Shown piece after piece: positions 15,501-24,336 of a stretch of DNA of 64,000 bases (positions are counted from its first letter, which is position 1; every line of letters starts with the position of its first letter). Both the position numbers and the translations under genes were made by a program. A model generated the notes under the pieces. That model searched no databases, was not told the DNA's origin, and was given only the letters and a program-made list of their open reading frames with translations. Origin of the DNA: a virus; the IMG/VR virus record IMGVR_UViG_3300040960_001631, positions 55,998 through 119,997 of that record. One strand, written 5' to 3'.

Positions 15501-16890
15501 AATTTTCGAAGTTCGTTTAACAGTTCCGGACACAGATACAGTACCAGGGGGCACCAGTTATCTAACTGTTAACGGAAATGCTCAAAGTGGTACTACTGGA
15601 GGGACAGTTCAAATATCTAATACTGACGAGAACGAATTTTCTAATTATGAAGGTATGAGACTAATTATTACTTCAGGTGCAGGTGCAGGACAATACGGGT
15701 ATATAACTGCTTATAACACTGAAACAAAATTTATTACTATTGCAAAGGAATCTGATGATTCACAAGGTTGGGACACTTATGGAACAGCTTCAATTGTTGC
15801 ACCAGACACTACTAGCAAATATGTAATTGAACCTAGAGTAGTTGTAAGTTCAGGCACAGCACATCTACGAGTAGGCGTAGCATCGGGTAGATTATCTGGA
15901 TTTAGGATAGTCAATCCTGGATCGGGGTATAGTGTAATTAGCCCACCAACCGTAACAATTACTGATCCAAATGTAACTTCTACAGGAACATGGGAAGTAC
16001 GAGTAGGCGACGGAGTACTAGCACAGCCTACTTTTTCAGATAGGGGCTCAGGTTATATTATTGCACGAGCTACGGTAAGCGGTGTAGGATATGCTGACAG
16101 CTATCAATCAGGAAAATATCTATATGTTTCTAATCTTACATTAGAGCCTGGACCAGGCGCAAACGTACAAATTGACGGTAATGACGAGATCTTTCGACTA
16201 GTAAAGGTCGAACAAATTACAGGTACAGCACCAAACATAAGTGCAAGATTATGGGTATCTCCAGCTGTTGAACTATTTGAGTCCCCAGAAGATAATGTAG
16301 GAATTACTATAAGAGAAAATTACAGTCAAGTTAGATTGACAGGTCATGATTTCTTAGATATTGGACTAGGAAGTTTTGAAGATACAAATTATCCGTTTAC
16401 TGTAGGAAGAGAAATATCACAAGAAAATGAAGTTTTAGAAAACGGTGGTGGAAGAGTCTTTTACACATCAACTGACCAAGATGGCAATTTTAGAGTTGGA
16501 GAATTGTTTAAAGTCGAACAGGCTACAGGTATTGTTACACTAAATGCAGAATCATTTGATCTAGGTGGACTAACTGAATTAAGATTAGGCGGAGTTATAT
16601 TAGGTGGTACAGGTGCAGTAGTAAGAGAATTTAGTACGGATTCTACGTTTAGTGCAAACTCAAATAACATTGTTCCAACACAACGAGCAATTGCTACATT
16701 TATTCAGAGTAGGATTGGCGGTGGCGGCGCAGATGTAAACGTAAACCAAATATCCATGGGACAAATTACCATAAGTGGTGCAGATATTAGTGCAAGTGTT
16801 CCTGAAATAGAATTTACTTCGAAACCAATATTCAAAGACGGAACATTAGATCAAGCAACAATAGCGTATGCAATGGCAACAAAGCGTTAA
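12550..16890 (+). CDS. Giant tail fibre with CBM-like repeats, dockerin-like loop and beta-helix
   Basis: 1,446 aa. The first about 510 residues carry seven repeats of about 45 aa with the plan W..(S/T)..Y..GD.V.YGG..Y....HTS....W (for example FNWKGEW, NWIGSWTGG, FDNAWSASAYY). These resemble carbohydrate-binding module 5/12 folds. A dockerin-like calcium loop, GDVTGNGSINSSDA, lies near 14479-14520. Residues about 720-960 form a pectin-lyase-like helix (MFYLRNGAGLRNCTL, SPYVQNVSVFGTG, LHNGGNDSIVANDF, LVSVFTYYCHIGYL). The C-terminus has FYTSTDQDGNFRVGELF and FSTDSTFSANSNNIVPTQRAI, a common marine phage fibre ending. Its paralogue follows at 16929. It probably binds host or particle polysaccharide. 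Confidence 0.82.
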   Translation: MAEFKIGRLRFNWKGEWTPSTDYIKDDVVRYGGNSFVIKETHTSSTNFYDDYGSDPTDLKVTVARNTGDTADVFYINGREKTSINLRQGRTYIFNQDDASNVSGGASAMPLFISDTDDGTNNDGIRYSGRVTYYIDRVAVTEDAYISSFSGASRREVRITIDEFTPASLFYFANGTASAGAGISTASKAKLELMLEGKTFYSDWTVNTGYKEGDIVVYNANVYVCIQSHSSAATETLGLEADQQNWKKIVQSNNWIGSWTGGTRYIVNDIITYGPTVYRCTTAHTASTNFTDDSANWEIVLQESSYRNDWITSRLYRVNEVVKFGGTLWKSNAQHLSTTFQNDLSNWDVYIDGLEFDNAWSASAYYQIGDVVRYGGYSYRAVRNNVNIIPLNNTDDWQSVYESYLFSQDWSSEAAYAIGTLVRYKGYLYEAVNDSTGFEPPDPSYWKVIIPGREWTGLWVAETDYKLGDLATYGSNTYECILAHTSTAGNDRPDNDYGINDTYWKMYVEGDVNNVMTEQGDIVTYQSGNVRLGRGGEDSALRVANSGTELEWDLFGNTQDIYYVSPNGIDEIDQGTTPNSAFKTIKYALEYISNNRNVETKLDLSKDVIAYAILKKGALESFTTAPNLGAILDETNPNTGFAYGDVTGNGSINSSDAQGYLQWYNYHISGISSDAPSEGVRAACEDLYNRLSASRADIIDETFEWSGDNYDLVTTSIKEATLFVKTGLYKEILPLRVPELTAVVGDELRSTVITPASSYESTDMFYLRNGAGLRNCTLQGLNDVLSDASEYLTRRPSNDVKFVSLDPGAGPTDETVWITSRSPYVQNVSVFGTGVTGLKVDGNLHNGGNDSIVANDFTQVISDGIGMWITNQGRAELVSVFTYYCHIGYLAEAGGKIRGTNGNNSYGDYGSVSEGVAVSETPITGVVDNYYQDAQIPTVFTNGNEILHVEYSNAGVNYNTSASYTLTGSGTNAAVSSSNVVDGGIFEVRLTVPDTDTVPGGTSYLTVNGNAQSGTTGGTVQISNTDENEFSNYEGMRLIITSGAGAGQYGYITAYNTETKFITIAKESDDSQGWDTYGTASIVAPDTTSKYVIEPRVVVSSGTAHLRVGVASGRLSGFRIVNPGSGYSVISPPTVTITDPNVTSTGTWEVRVGDGVLAQPTFSDRGSGYIIARATVSGVGYADSYQSGKYLYVSNLTLEPGPGANVQIDGNDEIFRLVKVEQITGTAPNISARLWVSPAVELFESPEDNVGITIRENYSQVRLTGHDFLDIGLGSFEDTNYPFTVGREISQENEVLENGGGRVFYTSTDQDGNFRVGELFKVEQATGIVTLNAESFDLGGLTELRLGGVILGGTGAVVREFSTDSTFSANSNNIVPTQRAIATFIQSRIGGGGADVNVNQISMGQITISGADISASVPEIEFTSKPIFKDGTLDQATIAYAMATKR

Positions 16891-16893
16891 TTA

Positions 16894-16926
16894 GATAAAT
16901 ATTATTAAGATATATACTGGAGTATA
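16894..16926 (+). promoter_or_regulatory. Late promoter and hairpin-loop ribosome site
   Basis: GATAAATA (16894-16901) is followed by a 5-bp hairpin TATAC (16913-16917), loop TGGA, GTATA (16922-16926), holding the GGAG ribosome site in its loop, 3 nt before the ATG at 16929. Unlike at 5814, the hairpin lies downstream of the expected start, so it would be present in late mRNA. Confidence 0.55.
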
Positions 16927-16928
16927 AA

Positions 16929-19900
16929 ATGGCAGAGTTTAAGTTAGGTAGAATTAAGTTTGTTTGGAAAAACGAATGGGATTCCAGTACCACATACTAC
17001 GTTGATGATGTAGTACGCCACGGCGGCAAAACTTATATATGTGTTGAAGGACACACATCAAATACAAATTTCTACACAGATCTAACAGCAGTTAAATGGA
17101 ATTTAATTGCAGACGGTCAAGAATGGAAAGGTGACTGGACTGGGTCTACGTATTACAAGGTTGGAGACATAGTAAAGTGGGGCAGTTTAGTATACATATG
17201 TATTACAGGTCACACTTCTCAAACTTATTTAGAAGACGATCAAGCAAAATGGAATACATTTGCTACAACATCGTTTGATTGGAAAAGTGCTTGGACAGGT
17301 TCTACCTATTACAAACTTGGTGACGTTGTAAAATACGGCGGTACCATATATAGAGCAAACTCTAGCCATACTTCACAAACACTTTTAGAAGACGACCAAG
17401 CAAGTTGGGACGTTGTAATACAAAGTTTTGAATATAAATCTACTTGGACTGCTTCTACTTATTACAAAATAAATGATATTGTAAAATATGGCGGCGGACT
17501 TTGGATTTGTACAACTGCACATACTTCAACAACAACATTGGCCGTAGACGAAGCAAATTGGGCTCAATTCGTTGAAGGGTTGGAATTTGAAGATAGCTGG
17601 GATCAAGATACAAGATATCAACCTGGAGATATTGTAACTTTTGGCGGTTACCAGTATGTTTCTAAAACTAATAACTTAAATGCAAAACCAACCGCAAGTG
17701 CTTCAGATTGGGACTTATTTTCAACAGGATTTAATTTTGTAGGTGAGTGGGGAGACGACTCTACAAATCAAGATTACCGTGTAGGCGATGTTGTAACTGT
17801 AGGAGGATACACGTATTTGTGCATTCAAGAACACGAAGGTGCAGCACAAAAACCAGGAGATACTGCAAATTATGCAAACTGGTCAAACTATTGGGAAAGA
17901 TTAAATCCAGGGGTTATTTGGAAAGGCACCTGGACAGATGCAACTGTTTATGTTCTAGGAGATGCAGTAAAATACGGTGATAATAGTTATGTTGCTGTAA
18001 CAACACACACCTCAGACGAAACTATTACTCAAAATAGACCAGATCAAGATACAGACGGGTCAGAATGGAATTTATTAGCAGCCGGTGCTTCGTCATCTAC
18101 ACTTACTACAGACGGCGATTTAGTATATTATGGCGGCGCAGGTCCAACAAGATTACCTATCGGAAACGAAGGAGATGTGCTTGTTATTAAAAACAACAAC
18201 TTGACATGGGATCGTTGGGGAGACTTAAACAACGTTTATTATGTTGCGCCAGACGGAGAAGATGAAATAAGCTACGGATATACTCCAGATAGACCATTTA
18301 AAACTGTACGTTATGCTACTGAACAAATACAAAAAGGTATAGTACGTCCTAATGCTTCTCGACTAATTGAAGTTAACAAAGCATTCATAATGGAAGAAAC
18401 TGCTGAATGGGTAGCAGCACAGATTGTTGCAGGCACTGGCATTTGGAGCGGATTTACAAATGACGACGAATACTTAACTAATATCGAATTTGGTAAAGTT
18501 ATAGATGCAATTCTATACGATATTAATCACGGCGGCAATGAAAAGACTAGAACAAAAACTTTATCGTATTTTGAAAGCAGTGCATTAGTTGCAGACATGG
18601 CAGACGAAAATGATCAGTTTGTTGCAGCACTAGAATACATGGAAACAGTGATAGATGCTGTTATTAGTAATCTAGCACCAGCAGCAACATATAGTTCATT
18701 TACACAAACAACAGATACTAATTATGTTGAAGAAACAGATGCACAATCAACTATAGAAAATTTAATTGATATTATTACAGATGCACTTACAGTAGAAACT
18801 GATAGTAATGTACCGACAAAAATTGAACCACAAAATTCACTTATGGTCAAGACAGGTATATACAAAGAAGTTCTTCCAATAATTGTACCAAAAAATACAG
18901 CAGTAATAGGAGATGAACTACGTTCTACTAGAATCGAACCAGCAGGAGCACTAGTTAGTATTACAGATACACCATATTCGTTAGCAGGTATACTTAATTT
19001 AGAAAGTAATTTAAATGCTCTACTGTCTGGAGATAATGATGGTGATCCATTATCAGACGGTCTTAGTTCGTTCTCTGCAGAAAGTGTTGACTCTACATTA
19101 ACTGTTGCGGATTCTACAGTTGCATTAGAAGCAGCAGAACTTGCTAGACAAATACACGATTACATTGACTTCGGCGTAAATGGTGCAACTGGCGACTCAA
19201 CTACACCGATAATAACAGGCAGCAATACAGAAAATACTACAATTGAATACACATATGCAGTAGAAATTATAGAAAAAAATAGAACTTACCTTGTAGAAGA
19301 AGTTATAGGTTATATTGCTGCTACATACCCTTCATATACATATAATGCAGCTAAGTGTCGTAGAGATGTAAACAGATATATAGATGCAATTAAACATGAC
19401 CTAATTTATACAGGTAACTATAAATCATTATTAGCAGCACGATACTATGTAAATGCTGTAAACAATTCTTTACAAGAAGACATGTTCTATATGAGAAATG
19501 GAACAGGTCTACGTAATTGTACACTACAAGGTTTGACCGGCACATTAGGTAGTGCAAATTCATACGGCACAAAGCGTCCAAGTGCAGGAGCATTTACTAG
19601 TTTAGATCCAGGTTGGGGTCCAGCGCACCAAGATGCATGGATTTCAAACAAATCTCCTTATGTACAAAATGTTACAAACTTTGGTACTGCTTGTGTCGGT
19701 TTAAAAGTAGACGGAGATTTACATAATGGCGGCAACGACTCTATCGTTGCAAACGATTATACACAAATTATATCAGATGGTATAGGCTGCTGGGTAACAA
19801 ACCTAGGACGTTCAGAACTTGTTTCTGTGTTCTCATACTACGGACACATTGGATACCTAGCAGAAAATGGTGGTAAGATTCGTGCTACAAACGGTAACTC

Positions 19901-22412
19901 ATCTTACGGTGAATACGGTACTGTTGCAGAAGGTGTTGATGCTACAGAAACTCCAATAATTGGTACAGTGAACAACAGAGCATACGAAGCAACTATAGGA
20001 CTTGTGTTTACAGATGGTGAAGAAATATTAGGCGTTGAATACGATAACGCAGGTAATGCATATACCACTGAAAATAATACTTACACGTTTACTTCAGGTA
20101 CAGGTGTAGATGTAGTAGGCGACGAAATAAGAGACGGCGGCGTGTTTGAAGTTAGAATGTTAACTTCTGGAGCAGATTATAACTTTACTGAATCAAACGC
20201 ACAAACAGGTAATACAACAAGTATTACATTGTCTGCTACAGACACAGATGGGTCACTAGATTATGTAGGTATGGCTGTTTATATTAAAAATGGTAAAGGT
20301 GCAGGACAATATGGTTACATTACATCATATGATTCTGGAACAAAAATTGCAAACGTAAGTGCGCCGTCTACAGGAAATCCAGGTTGGGACCATGTTGTAC
20401 CAGGAACAGCAATTGAGTCTAGTTTAGATCTAACTTCATTGTACACTATTGAACCAAGAGCAACATTTAGTTCACCTACATTTACTGAGACAGTAACTAC
20501 ACTACCGAGTAATACAACTTGGAAAAAACCAGCATTTTACGATGATACGTTTATGACAGTCGGAAGTACTAGTACAGCTACAGCAATAAGTACAGACGGC
20601 GGCCAAACTTGGACATCAGCAACAGCAGCAACATCAAACAGAGGCGCTGTTGCAGTAGGCGACATTGGCGGAACTACTTATTGGGTAACTGTACCATACG
20701 GACCAGGCGGATCAAGTGATGCCGGCGAATACAGTAATGACGCCGGAACAACATGGAATACTATGACATTGCCAGCATCAACCAATTGGATTGATGTAAA
20801 ATTTGGCAATGGTATATTTATGGCAATTTCAAACGGTGGCTCTGTAGCTATATCTACTAATGGAACTAGCTGGACAGCAGCTACTTCTATTACAGGAATG
20901 TCAGGTGCTAACAATATTGCAGTAGGATATGGCGCAGGGAAGTGGGTTATAGCAAGCGCAGACACAGCAGGCGATCCTATGTATTATTCAGATGATAATG
21001 GCACTACATGGACAGTGTGTACAACACCTGCAGGCTCATACAACGATATTGCGTTTGGTAATAATATTTGGGTTATTGTAGGAAGTTCAGGAGCACTAGC
21101 ATATAGTATAGACGGTATTACATTTACAGACAATGCAAATGCTGCTGGCACAGAATCAAACTTTAGTGTAAGCTATGGACAAGGATTGTTTGTACTTTCA
21201 AGTGTAGAAACTAGTGCTTATGAAGCATACACAAGTGAAGACGGTCTAACTTGGACACAGAGAGCACTTACTGACGACGGTGTAGACTACAACTTTGCGT
21301 TTGGATCGCACTCTACACAAGGTCCAACTTGGGTAGGTGTAGCAGAAGGCGGAACTGGCGGATTATACTTCCCGAATATTAGAACAGCACAGGGTAGAGC
21401 ACAATCAACCAGTGATGGACAACTTGCTAGGGTAAGAATTACTGAACCAGGCTCGGGTTATACAAGTGCTCCGACACTAACTATTACAGATCCTGTTAAT
21501 ACAGAAGACGCAACTTACACAGTAAGAATTGGAGACGGTGTACTGGCCCAACCAACATTTGTTGCAAGAGGTTCAGGATATACTACTTCTTTAGGAAGTG
21601 TCGACGGCGCCGGTTATCAAGATAAGTATCAACCAGGAAACTTTGTAAATGTTGCAGAGTTAACAGATGTTCCAGCAGCTGGTTCAAACGTTATATTTAA
21701 TGATGACGGAGTTGTTTATAAACTAGTAACTGTAACAGAATTACTAGGAGCAGGCCCGTACACAGCAAGACTTCAAATAAGTCCAGGAATACCGATAGCA
21801 GATGCACCGGAGCATAACGAATCTTTATCTATTAGAATTAGATACTCGCAGGTACGTCTAACGGGACACGATTATCTAGATATCGGAACTGGTAACTTTA
21901 CAAGTACAAACTATCCAGGAAATCCTGCTGTAGCACCTGACCAAGCAGACGAAGCTATTGAAGCAGGTGGCGGCAGAGTGTTCTTTACATCAACAGACCA
22001 AGACGGTAACTTTAGAGTTGGTGACTTGTTTAGCGTAGAACAGGCAACAGGTAGTTCAACACTAAACGCTGATGCATTTAACTTGGCAGGCCTACAAGAG
22101 TTGCAATTAGGTTCAGTTACATTAGGAAGTTCAAACACAGCTATTAGTGAATTTAGTACAGATGGTACATTTGCAGCAGATAGCGATAATATTGTGCCAA
22201 CGCAACGAGCAATCAAAACATATTTAGAAAGTCAAATTGGCGGCGGAGGCAGCTCACTAAATGTGAACAAACTCACAGCAGGTACTGTAGAAATTTTCAG
22301 TAATGAAATCACTTCTACAGACAATGTACCAATTAACATAAATACAAAAGTAAACTTTACAAGCGGAATAGATGGAGCACCATTGGCACTCAACTATTTC
22401 TTAACTAGATAA
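16929..22412 (+). CDS. Giant tail fibre with CBM-like repeats, beta-helix and BNR propeller
   Basis: 1,827 aa, paralogue of the 12550 fibre. Seven CBM5/12-like repeats fill residues 1-380 (WKGDWTGSTYYKVGD, WKSAWTGSTYYKLGD and others). A helical segment has YTYNAAKCRRDVNRYIDA, shared with the 34969 protein. A beta-helix core follows (DMFYMRNGTGLRNCTL, LHNGGNDSIVANDY, LVSVFSYYGHIGYL). Absent from the paralogue is a block of about 310 residues (about 1180-1490) with six Asp-box motifs: STDGGQTW, SNDAGTTW, STNGTSW, SDDNGTTW, SIDGITF and SEDGLTW. This is a sialidase-type beta-propeller. The C-terminus is again FFTSTDQDGNFRVGDLF and NIVPTQRAI. Glycan recognition is the likely role; catalysis by the propeller cannot be claimed. 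Confidence 0.83.
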   Translation: MAEFKLGRIKFVWKNEWDSSTTYYVDDVVRHGGKTYICVEGHTSNTNFYTDLTAVKWNLIADGQEWKGDWTGSTYYKVGDIVKWGSLVYICITGHTSQTYLEDDQAKWNTFATTSFDWKSAWTGSTYYKLGDVVKYGGTIYRANSSHTSQTLLEDDQASWDVVIQSFEYKSTWTASTYYKINDIVKYGGGLWICTTAHTSTTTLAVDEANWAQFVEGLEFEDSWDQDTRYQPGDIVTFGGYQYVSKTNNLNAKPTASASDWDLFSTGFNFVGEWGDDSTNQDYRVGDVVTVGGYTYLCIQEHEGAAQKPGDTANYANWSNYWERLNPGVIWKGTWTDATVYVLGDAVKYGDNSYVAVTTHTSDETITQNRPDQDTDGSEWNLLAAGASSSTLTTDGDLVYYGGAGPTRLPIGNEGDVLVIKNNNLTWDRWGDLNNVYYVAPDGEDEISYGYTPDRPFKTVRYATEQIQKGIVRPNASRLIEVNKAFIMEETAEWVAAQIVAGTGIWSGFTNDDEYLTNIEFGKVIDAILYDINHGGNEKTRTKTLSYFESSALVADMADENDQFVAALEYMETVIDAVISNLAPAATYSSFTQTTDTNYVEETDAQSTIENLIDIITDALTVETDSNVPTKIEPQNSLMVKTGIYKEVLPIIVPKNTAVIGDELRSTRIEPAGALVSITDTPYSLAGILNLESNLNALLSGDNDGDPLSDGLSSFSAESVDSTLTVADSTVALEAAELARQIHDYIDFGVNGATGDSTTPIITGSNTENTTIEYTYAVEIIEKNRTYLVEEVIGYIAATYPSYTYNAAKCRRDVNRYIDAIKHDLIYTGNYKSLLAARYYVNAVNNSLQEDMFYMRNGTGLRNCTLQGLTGTLGSANSYGTKRPSAGAFTSLDPGWGPAHQDAWISNKSPYVQNVTNFGTACVGLKVDGDLHNGGNDSIVANDYTQIISDGIGCWVTNLGRSELVSVFSYYGHIGYLAENGGKIRATNGNSSYGEYGTVAEGVDATETPIIGTVNNRAYEATIGLVFTDGEEILGVEYDNAGNAYTTENNTYTFTSGTGVDVVGDEIRDGGVFEVRMLTSGADYNFTESNAQTGNTTSITLSATDTDGSLDYVGMAVYIKNGKGAGQYGYITSYDSGTKIANVSAPSTGNPGWDHVVPGTAIESSLDLTSLYTIEPRATFSSPTFTETVTTLPSNTTWKKPAFYDDTFMTVGSTSTATAISTDGGQTWTSATAATSNRGAVAVGDIGGTTYWVTVPYGPGGSSDAGEYSNDAGTTWNTMTLPASTNWIDVKFGNGIFMAISNGGSVAISTNGTSWTAATSITGMSGANNIAVGYGAGKWVIASADTAGDPMYYSDDNGTTWTVCTTPAGSYNDIAFGNNIWVIVGSSGALAYSIDGITFTDNANAAGTESNFSVSYGQGLFVLSSVETSAYEAYTSEDGLTWTQRALTDDGVDYNFAFGSHSTQGPTWVGVAEGGTGGLYFPNIRTAQGRAQSTSDGQLARVRITEPGSGYTSAPTLTITDPVNTEDATYTVRIGDGVLAQPTFVARGSGYTTSLGSVDGAGYQDKYQPGNFVNVAELTDVPAAGSNVIFNDDGVVYKLVTVTELLGAGPYTARLQISPGIPIADAPEHNESLSIRIRYSQVRLTGHDYLDIGTGNFTSTNYPGNPAVAPDQADEAIEAGGGRVFFTSTDQDGNFRVGDLFSVEQATGSSTLNADAFNLAGLQELQLGSVTLGSSNTAISEFSTDGTFAADSDNIVPTQRAIKTYLESQIGGGGSSLNVNKLTAGTVEIFSNEITSTDNVPININTKVNFTSGIDGAPLALNYFLTR

Positions 22413-22425
22413 CGGAGAAAATAAA

Positions 22426-22746
22426 ATGGCAACAGGCAGATTAGGAACACCAGCAGACTTATCAGCTACTACGCTTACTACTATTTACACGGTTCCTACT
22501 AGTACTTTTGCAGTAGTTAGTATTAACCTTGTAAACAGAAATGCAACATCAATTGATGCAAGAATCGCATTAGCAGCAACTGACACACCAGACAATAGCG
22601 AATGGATAGAATACGATGTTACTATTCCTGCTAACGCAGTTCTAGAAAGAACAGGATTAGTATTAGCAGCATCGCAAAAACTAGTAGTATATTCAAGTGC
22701 GGCTAGTGTAAGCGCAGTAGCATACGGAATAGAAACACCAGCTTAA
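22426..22746 (+). CDS. Small beta-sandwich fibre-associated protein, paralogue 3
   Basis: 106 aa behind CGGAGAA. It has the same plan as the 4869 and 11823 products: strand SINLVNRNAT, acidic turn, YDVTIPANAVLERTG, AASQKLVVYSSA and a C-terminal AVAYGIE strand. It directly follows the second giant fibre. No cysteine and no enzyme motif are seen. The three copies are diverged but colinear, suggesting fibre-specific partners. The function is unknown. Confidence 0.65.
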   Translation: MATGRLGTPADLSATTLTTIYTVPTSTFAVVSINLVNRNATSIDARIALAATDTPDNSEWIEYDVTIPANAVLERTGLVLAASQKLVVYSSAASVSAVAYGIETPA

Positions 22747-22763
22747 TGTTTAGGAGTTAAAAT

Positions 22764-24332
22764 ATGGGACGTTTTGTACCAGTAAATTTAGATATCACAA
22801 TTGCCGAAAAAACTCCTCCTAAACATCCAGGAGGTAGAGTTTACTATGACGGTAAACAGTGTTGGCAATATAAAGTAGTATACGATAAACCAGGAGCCTA
22901 CACATGGACTGCCCCGGCAAACGCAATTTGTGCTAGAAGTGTGCTGGTCGGCGGCGGAGGCAAGCCTAAATGTACAACGTCAGGATGTTGTTCATGGGGC
23001 GGCTCAGGAGGCGCCTATTCAGAAAAATGTATGGCTTTGGGTGCAGGAACAGAAATGTGCATTGTTGTAGGCGCACAGGAGCAAGACACTACATTATCGT
23101 GTGAAGGAACTCCTGTACACACAGCAGGCGGCGCAGCAGGATGTACTCCGGGAGTTGCCTCAGGCGGCGACTGGGATTCAAATGGAGGGCAAGCAGGTTG
23201 GACATGTAATCATTGCGGTGGTTCTCGCAGTCACCATTGCGGTAGCTGTATATGTTTTGAACAAGGTACATGCTGTGGATATTGTGTAGTTTATGCTTAC
23301 AAACCCAGCCAGACAGGTAGTACCACCTGTTGTAACTTAAATTTAGTAGGCGGTGCCAGTGCTGGATCACCTAAAAACTTGTGCGGTGGTAGAAGCCAAA
23401 CTACATGCGGCAAGTGTCATAGTGGCGTTATCGGTGGTGGCGGTGGCATAGGTACACAATGTTGCCAGCAAGTATGGCATTATCCTTGCTGTAGTTGTAT
23501 ATGCACCTGTAATTGTACTGGCTGGCACTATGCTACGCAGTATCCTATGTCAGTAGCAGGAGGCGGAGGCTCTGCAGGATCTTTATCAAAGAGAGGCTGT
23601 CGTAGCTGGGAAGGCGAATGTATGGGAGGTCTTTACCAAACTGGCGCAGGAGGAAAAGGCGGCCCAGAAGAAGGCGAACCTTATGGTTTTGAAGTAGAAT
23701 TTGGAATGCACAATATCTGTGCTTTCCCATACGGTGGCGGCTATGGTATGCCTGAAGTATGTATTAGAACTCCTGGTAGTCCAGCATGCAAAGTTGATTG
23801 GTGGGATATATCAGATATTTGTGGTACTGGTTCACCGGGTGCACCAGGAGAACTTATAGAACAAGGTAATTGCCAATGCAGATATGGCCTTGCAGTAGGT
23901 CAAAGACCAGATAACGCAGGCGAAGGTGCAGGCACGGGCGGCACAGGATCATACTGTTGCGACCCAGGACAGTCTGGACAAATGTGGGGAGCAAATTATC
24001 CTGTTAACTGGTGTTTAGTATGCTGCCTAGGAACCTTAGGATGGGAAGATCAAGCTTGGAAAATGATAGATCATATAGTACCAATGCACTTGACTTGTGC
24101 AGGAACACTAGGTGGATCCGGTGCCATGGGATATTGTAGATATTCATCAAAAGCAGGCAAAGGTGGCGGCGGCGGACAAGGAAAATGCCATATTCTTTGT
24201 GTGTGTCACGGCGGAAGTTATGATAACTGTAATGGATCTGGGCCTGCTTTAGCATTTCCTCCTTGTTTATTAGATCAGTTAACTAGCAATGCAGGAACAG
24301 GCATGGCAATAATATATTATAAGGAGGCTTAA
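22764..24332 (+). CDS. Cysteine- and glycine-rich adhesin, paralogue 1
   Basis: 522 aa with about 50 cysteines (near 10%) and many poly-Gly runs (GGGGK, GGGGGIG, GGGGSAG, GGGGGQGK). A short N-terminal beta domain (KVVYDKPGAYTWTAPANAI) leads into the glycine-rich body, as in proteins with a Gly-rich C-terminal domain. Cysteines occur as CC, CxC and CxxC clusters (CCSCICTCNC near residue 240). The end SNAGTGMAIIYYKEA matches its paralogue at 24337. Poly-Gly sandwich adhesins such as the phage S16 gp38 tip use Gly-rich helices to display receptor-binding loops. Here the loops may be held by disulfides or metal. The function is inferred; no catalytic motif is seen. Confidence 0.7.
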   Translation: MGRFVPVNLDITIAEKTPPKHPGGRVYYDGKQCWQYKVVYDKPGAYTWTAPANAICARSVLVGGGGKPKCTTSGCCSWGGSGGAYSEKCMALGAGTEMCIVVGAQEQDTTLSCEGTPVHTAGGAAGCTPGVASGGDWDSNGGQAGWTCNHCGGSRSHHCGSCICFEQGTCCGYCVVYAYKPSQTGSTTCCNLNLVGGASAGSPKNLCGGRSQTTCGKCHSGVIGGGGGIGTQCCQQVWHYPCCSCICTCNCTGWHYATQYPMSVAGGGGSAGSLSKRGCRSWEGECMGGLYQTGAGGKGGPEEGEPYGFEVEFGMHNICAFPYGGGYGMPEVCIRTPGSPACKVDWWDISDICGTGSPGAPGELIEQGNCQCRYGLAVGQRPDNAGEGAGTGGTGSYCCDPGQSGQMWGANYPVNWCLVCCLGTLGWEDQAWKMIDHIVPMHLTCAGTLGGSGAMGYCRYSSKAGKGGGGGQGKCHILCVCHGGSYDNCNGSGPALAFPPCLLDQLTSNAGTGMAIIYYKEA

Positions 24333-24336
24333 TTAA

